Of a stretch of DNA of 64,000 nt, positions 56,891 to 64,000 are shown in pieces; position 1 is the first letter of the stretch, and the number at the start of each line of letters is the position of its first letter. This stretch comes from Geomonas paludis (GTDB lineage: Bacteria; Desulfobacterota; Desulfuromonadia; Geobacterales; Geobacteraceae): assembly GCF_014193585.1 (NCBI RefSeq), contig NZ_BLXY01000010.1, positions 62,001 to 126,000 on the forward strand, given 5' to 3'. A program made the translations under genes and the position numbers. The notes below the pieces were generated by a model, which saw only the letters and a list, made by a program, of their open reading frames with translations, ran no database searches and was not told the DNA's origin.

Positions 56891-58150
56891 TCAGGGCTTG
56901 CCGTGTTTGGGCGCCTCTCCAATCTTGAATATTACTTCGAGGTCGATGACCTCTCCCTTTCTCTCCAGCTTCAGCGTGGACTTGTCCCCCACGTGCTTCT
57001 GTTTCACCCCGTAGATCAGGTCGAGGCTGTCCTTCAACGGCTCGTTGTCCAGGGCCAGCAGCAGGTCTCCCTTCTGCACCCCGGCCCGGGCGGCGTTGGA
57101 GTCCGGGACCACCGTGTTGACCACCAGGCCGCGCCCTTTCGGGTCCGGCTCGAACATGACGCCGAGCAGCACGCCCGGTTTGGGGAGCCCCTCGTAGGCG
57201 TAGCTCACCAGGAAGTCGAAGGGGACCATCGGGAAATCCGGAAGTGTCACATCCATGGTCACCGGCTTTTCGGCGCGCTGTACCGCGAGTTCCCGGCCGC
57301 CGATGGTGGCGTAGGAGGTGGGGAGACGGCGGAAGACGCGGCGCGGGATGCCGAAACCGTAGCCGATGTGGTTGCCGCCGGCGACCACCAGCAGGCGGCG
57401 CTCCTTACCCTCGGGGGTGGTCAGGTAGCGTACCGCAGATTCCGCCATGGTCTCGTCCCACAGCGTCTGGGCCCGGATGAAGCCGTCGATGGCCATCTTG
57501 CCGTGGCTGTTGTGGCCGGAGAAGATGCTTTCCGTCTGGGCGCGCTGGTAGGGATCGGAGAGGTCCATCTGCGGCAGCTGCGCCTTCTGCTCGGGCGTGA
57601 GCTCTTCGAGCGGCTTGCTGCGCACCGCCTGCACCAGTTCCTTCTCGGCGTTGAGGGCGACGACCGGGATGCGCTTCTCCTTGGCATAGAGGAGCAGGTC
57701 GCGGTAGTAGGCGAAATCCATCTTCCAGTTGTCGTACCAGCGTGCAGCCTTGAGGAAGGCCTTCTCGTCCAGTTCGCCCGCCACCCAGCGGTCCAGGACC
57801 GGCTGCTGCGACCTCACGAACATTTCCATCCCCAGCGCGACCTTGCCGGGGTAGCGCTGCTCCAGCGCCTTCAGGGTGTCCAGTTCCAGGCGGTGCGCGG
57901 CGGGGTTGTCGTGGGTCTCGCCGACGTAGACCACGCGGGCGTCCGTCACCACGTCGAACATCTGCTGCGGCGTTACCAGCGTGCCGGTGGGGAGGTGCAG
58001 GATCTCGCCGATCTCCGGAGCCTTCTGCTGGGGGTACGGGGTTTCGGGGTTGCCGAGCACGGCCCTGCCGGCCCGGTGTGTCGAGCAGGCGGTCATGGTG
58101 AGCAGGGACAGCACAGCGGCATACCGTGCCAGACGAGCGATGGATAGCAT
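56891..58150 (-). CDS. ChaN-family lipoprotein with C-terminal PDZ domain
   Basis: The 419-residue lipoprotein has a lipobox (LTMTACS, Cys22). A ChaN/EreA-like domain (about 60-290) has VVYVGETHDNPAAHRLE and VALGMEMFVRSQQPVLD, and VVAGGNHIGYGFGIPRR. A PDZ domain (about 320-410) includes VVPDSNAARAGVQKGDLLLALDN. ChaN binds heme in other bacteria; the PDZ domain is an addition that suggests partner or peptide binding. It lies upstream of glgC in the same direction, 48 bases away. Confidence 0.85.
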   Translation of the reverse strand: MLSIARLARYAAVLSLLTMTACSTHRAGRAVLGNPETPYPQQKAPEIGEILHLPTGTLVTPQQMFDVVTDARVVYVGETHDNPAAHRLELDTLKALEQRYPGKVALGMEMFVRSQQPVLDRWVAGELDEKAFLKAARWYDNWKMDFAYYRDLLLYAKEKRIPVVALNAEKELVQAVRSKPLEELTPEQKAQLPQMDLSDPYQRAQTESIFSGHNSHGKMAIDGFIRAQTLWDETMAESAVRYLTTPEGKERRLLVVAGGNHIGYGFGIPRRVFRRLPTSYATIGGRELAVQRAEKPVTMDVTLPDFPMVPFDFLVSYAYEGLPKPGVLLGVMFEPDPKGRGLVVNTVVPDSNAARAGVQKGDLLLALDNEPLKDSLDLIYGVKQKHVGDKSTLKLERKGEVIDLEVIFKIGEAPKHGKP

Positions 58151-59720
<1,570 letters not shown>

Positions 59721-59734
59721 TCAGGTGAATAACT

Positions 59735-59760
59735 GGTTCCCAAGCTCCAGCTTGGGAACC
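59735..59760. repeat. GTTCCCAAGC-family palindrome, copy 3
   Basis: GGTTCCCAAGCT and AGCTTGGGAACC are separated by two bases. The leuB stop is 15 bases upstream. Confidence 0.85.
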
Positions 59761-59825
59761 TATAAGTTCACCCCGACGAAGCTTCGCTTCGCCAAAACCG
59801 GAAGCTGGAGCTTCCACCTGATGTG

Positions 59826-59851
59826 CGTTCCCAAGCAGGAGCTTGGGAACG
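59826..59851. repeat. GTTCCCAAGC-family palindrome, copy 4
   Basis: CGTTCCCAAGC and GCTTGGGAACG are separated by four bases. Between copies 3 and 4 (59761-59825) there is another partial CCGGAAGCTGGAGCTTCC hairpin, so the leuB-asd gap is a tandem of stem-loops. Confidence 0.85.
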
Positions 59852-59920
59852 AGGACGCGCATAGTTCGAGGCGGGGAAGCCGCCGGTGAACATAAAAACT
59901 TCAAGAAAGGAAGGTCGCCT

Positions 59921-61018
59921 ATGAAAGTCGGTATGGTCGGTTGGCGTGGCATGGTTGGCTCGGTTCTCATGCAGCGCATGCAGGAAGAGAACGATTTCGC
60001 AGGTGTTGAGCCGGTATTCTTCACTACTTCGCAGGTGGGGCAGCCCGCACCGCTGAACGCGGGGACGCTGAAGGATGCATCGGACATCAACGAGCTGAAG
60101 AAGCTGGACGTAATCATCACCTGCCAGGGGGGGGATTACACCAAGGCGGTCCGCCCCGAACTGAAGAAGGCCGGCTGGAACGGCTACTGGATTGACGCGG
60201 CGAGCACCCTGCGCATGGAAGACGACGCGGTCATCATCCTCGACCCGATCAACCGCAACGTCATCGACGCGGCCCTCTCCAAGGGGATCAAGGACTACAT
60301 CGGCGGCAACTGCACCGTGAGCCTCATGCTCATGGGCCTGGGCGGCCTGTTCAAGGCGGGCGTGGTCGAGTGGCTTTCCTCCATGACCTACCAGGCGGCC
60401 TCCGGCGCCGGCGCACCCAACATGCGTGAACTGCTCTCCCAGATGGGCGTGCTGCACGGCTCCGTGGCCCAGCAGCTGGCCACCCCGGGTTCGGCCATCC
60501 TCGAGATCGACAAGAAGGTCACCGACACCCTGAGAAGCGGCGAGATGCCGACCAAGGAGTTCGGTTTCCCGCTGGCCGGCAACGTGCTCCCCTGGATCGA
60601 CCGCGAGGTCGAGGATGGCCAGAGCCGCGAGGAGTGGAAAGGGTACGCCGAGACCAACAAGATCCTCGGCGCCGCCAACCCGATCCCGGTGGACGGCATC
60701 TGCGTCCGCGTGGGCGCCATGCGCTGCCACAGCCAGGCGATCACCATGAAGCTGACCAAGGACATCCCGATCGGCGAGATCGAGGAGATGATCAAGAACG
60801 ACAACCAGTGGGTGAAGTTCGTTGCCAACAACAAGGCCGACTCCCTCGCCCAGCTCACCCCGGCAGCCGTTTCCGGGTCGCTCACCGTTCCGGTGGGGCG
60901 TGTGCGGAAGATGAAGATGGGGCCGCAGTACCTCTCCGCCTTCACCTGCGGCGATCAGCTGCTGTGGGGCGCCGCCGAGCCGCTGCGCCGCATGCTGCAG
61001 ATCCTGAAGGAGAGGTAA
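59921..61018 (+). CDS. asd: Aspartate-semialdehyde dehydrogenase, enterobacterial type
   Basis: This 365-residue enzyme is the E. coli-type Asd: [20 protein letters not shown] at the N-terminus, catalytic Cys in [13 protein letters not shown] near residue 130, and [14 protein letters not shown] later. It reduces aspartyl-phosphate to aspartate-semialdehyde for lysine, methionine, threonine and diaminopimelate. ATG 59921 follows AAGAAAGGAAGG. A second enzyme for the same reaction, from another subfamily, begins 255 bases downstream. Confidence 0.95.
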   Translation: MKVGMVGWRGMVGSVLMQRMQEENDFAGVEPVFFTTSQVGQPAPLNAGTLKDASDINELKKLDVIITCQGGDYTKAVRPELKKAGWNGYWIDAASTLRMEDDAVIILDPINRNVIDAALSKGIKDYIGGNCTVSLMLMGLGGLFKAGVVEWLSSMTYQAASGAGAPNMRELLSQMGVLHGSVAQQLATPGSAILEIDKKVTDTLRSGEMPTKEFGFPLAGNVLPWIDREVEDGQSREEWKGYAETNKILGAANPIPVDGICVRVGAMRCHSQAITMKLTKDIPIGEIEEMIKNDNQWVKFVANNKADSLAQLTPAAVSGSLTVPVGRVRKMKMGPQYLSAFTCGDQLLWGAAEPLRRMLQILKER

Positions 61019-61211
61019 GGTCAAGGTCAAAGGCGTCGCACACGGATTTTACGGGAACGCACGGATAAAGGCAGATAAGGCAAACAGGCAGATAAGGCAA
61101 AAGCATTTTGGGAAAACCCATGGCTTTAGATCCGTGCTCTTTCCGTCTTCTCCGTGTTGGTCCGTGTGAGATGCCGTTGACTTAGTTTCTGAATTTTACG
61201 CAGCGAGAAGC
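61019..61211. repeat. Repeat-containing gap between the two asd genes
   Basis: GGTCAAGGTCAAAGG follows the first asd stop. GGCAGATAAGGCAAA is repeated in tandem near 61067-61098. GGCGTCGCACACGGA (about 61030-61044) is imperfectly inverted as TCCGTGTGAGATGCC (about 61160-61174), giving a MITE-like frame of about 145 bases. No gene is seen. Confidence 0.6.
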
Positions 61212-61252
61212 GGAGCGCGTCCCCGGCAGCCAGGGGGCGCGCTCCCGTTTTT
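61212..61252 (+). terminator. Terminator-like hairpin directly before the second asd gene
   Basis: GGAGCGCGTCCCC (61212-61224) pairs with GGGGGCGCGCTCC (61233-61245) with one mismatch and runs into CGTTTTTG. GAGGAG, the ribosome binding site of the next gene, starts six bases later, so this may be an attenuator or the terminator of the first asd transcript. Confidence 0.75.
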
Positions 61253-61273
61253 GTCTTGAGGAGATGTAACAGC

Positions 61274-62293
61274 ATGAAGAAGACGTGGAATGTAGCAGTA
61301 GTGGGCGCAACCGGCGCCGTCGGGACCCAGATGATCGAGTGCCTCGAGGAGCGCAACTTCCCGGTGGGCAACATCAAGTTCCTCGCCAGCGCAAGGAGCG
61401 CAGGGCAGGTGCTGGAGTTCAACGGCAAGCCGGTGACGGTGGAGGAGTTGACGCACGATTCCTTCGAGGGGATCGATATCGCCCTCTTCTCGGCGGGCGG
61501 CGCGCGCTCGGAAGAGTTCTGTCCTTCCGCGGCCAAGGCGGGGGCAGTCTGCATCGACAACTCCAGCGCCTGGCGCATGGATAAGGACGTGCCGCTGGTG
61601 GTCCCGGAGGTGAACCCGCACGTCATCGCCGACTACCGCAAGAAGGGGATCATCGCCAACCCGAACTGCTCCACCATCCAGATGGTGGTGGCGCTCAAGC
61701 CGCTGCACGACTTCGGCACCATCAAGAGGATTGTCGTGTCGACCTACCAGGCCGTCTCCGGCACCGGCAACAAGGCGATCGACGAACTGCGCATCCAGAC
61801 CGGCGAGCTTCTGAACGGCCGTCCGCCCAAGAACGAGGTCTACCCGCACCGCATCGCCTTCAACTGCCTGCCGCAGATCGATTCCTTCTGTGACAACGGC
61901 TACACCAAGGAAGAGATGAAGATGGTGAACGAGACCAGGAAGATCATGGAGGCGGACATCGCCACCACCGCGACCTGCGTCCGTGTTCCCGTCTTCTACG
62001 GCCACTCCGAGTCGGTCAACATCGAGACCGAGAAGAAGATCACCGTGGCCAAGGCGCGCGAACTCCTGGAGGATGCGCCGGGCGTGGAACTGGTGGACAA
62101 CCCGGCCAACGGCGAGTACCCGATGGCCATGGACGTCGCCGGCGAGGACCTGACCCTGGTGGGGCGTATCCGCGAGGACGCCTCCATCAAGAACGGCCTG
62201 AACCTCTGGATCGTCGCCGACAACCTCAGAAAAGGCGCCGCCACCAACGCTGTGCAGATCGCCGAGATCCTGGTGGAGAAGTATTTGAAATAG
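61274..62293 (+). CDS. asd: Aspartate-semialdehyde dehydrogenase, second (Gram-positive-like) type
   Basis: The 339-residue enzyme starts KKTWNVAVVGATGAVGTQMIECLEE, with catalytic Cys in IANPNCSTIQMVVALKPLHD near residue 130, STYQAVSGTGNKAIDEL, and the usual His in RIREDASIKNGLNLWIV region. It is clearly of a different subfamily from the product at 59921. ATG 61274 has GAGGAG upstream. Having both, in tandem, is unusual; either may be the main enzyme and the other specialised or conditionally expressed. Confidence 0.94.
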   Translation: MKKTWNVAVVGATGAVGTQMIECLEERNFPVGNIKFLASARSAGQVLEFNGKPVTVEELTHDSFEGIDIALFSAGGARSEEFCPSAAKAGAVCIDNSSAWRMDKDVPLVVPEVNPHVIADYRKKGIIANPNCSTIQMVVALKPLHDFGTIKRIVVSTYQAVSGTGNKAIDELRIQTGELLNGRPPKNEVYPHRIAFNCLPQIDSFCDNGYTKEEMKMVNETRKIMEADIATTATCVRVPVFYGHSESVNIETEKKITVAKARELLEDAPGVELVDNPANGEYPMAMDVAGEDLTLVGRIREDASIKNGLNLWIVADNLRKGAATNAVQIAEILVEKYLK

Positions 62294-62299
62294 AGCCAT

Positions 62300-62330
62300 C
62301 CTCCCTCTCCCTCTGGGAGAGGGGGGACTG
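62300..62330. repeat. CTCTCCC-family palindrome before truA
   Basis: CCTCCCTCTCCCTCTGGGAGAGGGGGGA forms a hairpin in the 64-base gap between asd and truA. It is probably transcribed and could lower read-through. Confidence 0.7.
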
Positions 62331-62357
62331 GACACCGTCTGGGCAACAGAAAGGTTT

Positions 62358-63110
62358 ATGCGCAACATCAAGCTGATCATAGAATACGACGGCACCGCCT
62401 ATGCCGGCTGGCAGGTGCAGCCCAACGGGCTGACCATCCAGGAGGTCATGGAAAAGGCACTGGCCAAGATGCTCGGGGAGCATGCCACCCTGCACGCCTC
62501 CGGCCGCACCGACGCCGGGGTGCACGCCCGCGGCATGGTGGCCTGCTTCAAGACCGAGCGCACCATGCCGCTGCGCGCCTTCCGCGAGGGGCTGAACTCG
62601 CTGCTCCCCAGCGACATCGCCGTGCGCGACGCCGCCGAGGTGCCGCTCGACTTCCACGCGCGCTTCAACGCGCAGGCAAAGCACTACCGCTACACCATGC
62701 TGCTCGACGACCTCCGTTCGCCGTTGGTGCGCCACACGGCGTGGCGCGTCAAGGGAAAGCTCGACATCGAGGCGATGCGCGCGGCCTGCAGGCTCTTCGT
62801 CGGCGAGCACGACTTCGCCGCCTTTCGCGGCGCCAACTGCGCCGCCAAGACCACCGTGCGCCGTATCTATAGTATGGAGTTGGTGCAGGAGGGGCGCCTG
62901 CTGCACCTCGACATCAACGGCAGCGGTTTCCTGAAGAACATGGTGCGCATCATCACCGGCACGCTCATCGAGGTGGGGCAGGGCAGGCTGAGCGCAGACG
63001 ACGTGGCGCGCCTGCTCAAAGGGGGCGACCGGCAGAACGCGGGAATGACAGTGCCGCCGCAAGGGCTCTGTCTCATGCAGGTTTTCTACCCGGCGCAGAG
63101 CGGGGAATGA
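62358..63110 (+). CDS. truA: tRNA pseudouridine(38-40) synthase
   Basis: This 250-residue TruA has the catalytic Asp in ASGRTDAGVHARGMV near residue 54, IEYDGTAYAGWQVQPN at the start, and FNARFNAQAKHYRYT-like SARS region (HARFNAQAKHYRYTM). It modifies the anticodon arm at positions 38-40. ATG 62358 follows GAAAGG. It is probably read through from the second asd gene. Confidence 0.96.
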   Translation: MRNIKLIIEYDGTAYAGWQVQPNGLTIQEVMEKALAKMLGEHATLHASGRTDAGVHARGMVACFKTERTMPLRAFREGLNSLLPSDIAVRDAAEVPLDFHARFNAQAKHYRYTMLLDDLRSPLVRHTAWRVKGKLDIEAMRAACRLFVGEHDFAAFRGANCAAKTTVRRIYSMELVQEGRLLHLDINGSGFLKNMVRIITGTLIEVGQGRLSADDVARLLKGGDRQNAGMTVPPQGLCLMQVFYPAQSGE

Positions 63111-63153
63111 TGGCTCTTTAATAGAGCGTTAATTCTCGCCACGGTTTTTTGTC

Positions 63154-63182
63154 TTGACATGAACGGACGAATCGATTAAATT
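63154..63182 (+). promoter_or_regulatory. rplM-rpsI promoter
   Basis: A perfect TTGACA (63154-63159) and TAAATT (63177-63182) are 17 bases apart, about 50 bases before the rplM ATG. Confidence 0.65.
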
Positions 63183-63233
63183 CTCAATCTTCTGTAAGTT
63201 AATGTGCTAATTCCAGATAGCTGTGAGGTTTCA

Positions 63234-63662
63234 ATGAAGACGCAAGTTGCCAAAAAAGAAGAAGTGACCAGGGATTGGTACCTGGTTGATGTGGATAATA
63301 AGGTCCTCGGCCGTGTAGCGACCGAGATCGCCAACGTGCTGCGTGGCAAGAACAAGCCGACCTTTACCCCGAGCGTTGACACCGGCGACTTCGTCATCGT
63401 CGTGAACGCTGAGAAGATCGCCCTCACCGGCAAGAAGCTTTCCGACAAGACCTACTACAGCCACTCTGCTTTCCCGGGCGGCCTGAAAGAGATCTCTGCC
63501 GGCAAGCTCCTCGATAAGAAGCCGGAAGATCTGATCAAGAAAGCCGTGAAAGGCATGCTGCCCAAGAACAAGCTTGCCCGCCACATGATCAAGAAACTGA
63601 AGATCTACAGCGGCAGCGCTCATCCGCATGCGGCTCAGAATCCGAAAGATCTGAACATTTAA
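63234..63662 (+). CDS. rplM: 50S ribosomal protein L13
   Basis: The 142-residue L13 begins [39 protein letters not shown] and has the conserved [20 protein letters not shown] and [27 protein letters not shown] 63234 with GTGAGG upstream is chosen over a longer in-frame start. L13 binds 23S rRNA early in 50S assembly. It is paired with rpsI in the usual two-gene operon. Confidence 0.98.
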   Translation: MKTQVAKKEEVTRDWYLVDVDNKVLGRVATEIANVLRGKNKPTFTPSVDTGDFVIVVNAEKIALTGKKLSDKTYYSHSAFPGGLKEISAGKLLDKKPEDLIKKAVKGMLPKNKLARHMIKKLKIYSGSAHPHAAQNPKDLNI

Positions 63663-63684
63663 TTCGTTCATCAGGAGATAGAAA

Positions 63685-64000
63685 ATGGCAGCAAGCTTTT
63701 ACGCAACCGGGAAAAGGAAGTCTTCCATCGCCAGGGTTTGGATCAAGCCGGGCAATGGTGAGATCATTGTAAATACCAAGACTCTTGACAGCTACTTCGG
63801 CCGCGAGACCTCCAAAATGGTGGTCATGCAGCCCCTCGAGCTGACCGAGAATGTCGGCAAGTTCGACATCTTCTGCACCGTCAAGGGCGGTGGCGACTCC
63901 GGCCAGGCCGGCGCCATCAAGCATGGTATCACCAAGGCCCTCATCGAGGCCGATGCCGATCTGCGCGGCACCCTGAAGAAGGCCGGGTTCATCACCCGCG
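63685..64000 (+). CDS. rpsI: 30S ribosomal protein S9, 5' part
   Basis: The first 105 codons are present and the gene runs off the right edge. [25 protein letters not shown] and [21 protein letters not shown] identify S9; the C-terminal SKR tail that contacts the P-site tRNA is missing because of the window end. It follows rplM after 22 bases with CAGGAGATAG as ribosome binding site. Confidence 0.97.
   Translation, partial: MAASFYATGKRKSSIARVWIKPGNGEIIVNTKTLDSYFGRETSKMVVMQPLELTENVGKFDIFCTVKGGGDSGQAGAIKHGITKALIEADADLRGTLKKAGFITR

Noticed and set aside
61019-61273. Lysine riboswitch in the leader of the second asd gene
   Set aside because: The segment is too short and lacks the five-helix layout. 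Only repeats and a single terminator-like hairpin are visible.

Overview
The window reads as chromosome from a GC-rich, Gram-negative member of the Geobacter group (Desulfobacterota, formerly Deltaproteobacteria). This is an inference from gene content: an lptCAB-rpoN-hpf cluster joined to a regulatory PTS with HPr kinase, hopanoid side-chain genes, a class I fumarase, many orphan sensory proteins, and short palindromic repeats of the kind common in Geobacter intergenic DNA. No rRNA, tRNA, CRISPR array, prophage or insertion sequence was seen. Nearly all DNA is coding, and the exceptions are repeat-filled gaps.

Layout. 1-2.4 kb: envelope sugar genes (heptose adenylyltransferase end, gmd, fcl). 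2.6-11.3 kb: LPS export (lptC, lptA, lptB), sigma-54 (rpoN), ribosome hibernation factor, then hprK, rapZ, a mannose-type EIIA, ptsH and ptsI. 11.3-15 kb: hopanoid modification (divergent HpnG-like phosphorylase, hpnJ, hpnK, a small EamA-type membrane protein). 15-18.4 kb: a DUF3108 protein, asnS, a one-domain PDZ protein and a secreted glutaredoxin-like protein, followed by fourteen 41-bp tandem repeats. 19.1-25.1 kb, minus strand: an eight-gene operon combining a cytoplasmic [NiFe] hydrogenase (small and large subunits, ferredoxin, maturation protease) with CheW, a membrane-free chemoreceptor carrying two signalling tips, and two paralogous cysteine-conserving V4R-like proteins. 25.5-28.7 kb: a REC-HD-GYP regulator, a tiny HTH protein, a second HD-GYP protein and a CheX-like phosphatase. 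28.7-35 kb: fumarase, a VolA-like surface lipase and a FadL channel. 35-41 kb: methyltransferases, a fused diadenylate cyclase-YbbR protein, a LysM-NlpC/P60 hydrolase and a B12/radical-SAM-TPR protein. 41-50.8 kb, minus strand: a lipoprotein, an AsmA-family protein, an NtrY-like kinase, lpxC, ubiB and a phasin-like protein. 50.9-58.2 kb: a GspE-type ATPase, msrA, a hybrid kinase, glgC and a ChaN-PDZ lipoprotein. 58.6-64 kb: leuB, two aspartate-semialdehyde dehydrogenases of different families, truA, rplM and the start of rpsI.

The strongest candidate for an undescribed system is the hydrogenase-chemotaxis operon. The subunits look catalytically complete, but none of the usual electron-accepting partners (HdrABC, MvhD, HoxFU) is encoded beside them, while every other gene is a signalling or maturation component. 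That suggests hydrogen sensing wired to a chemoreceptor array. A second pattern, read directly from the sequence, is that short tandem arrays (mostly the hexamer AAGATT/AAGACT in the sense orientation) begin within about 20 bases of the stop codon of six separate genes, twice as inverted pairs bracketing a terminator. All assignments rest on reading motifs and context by eye; no database search was possible.
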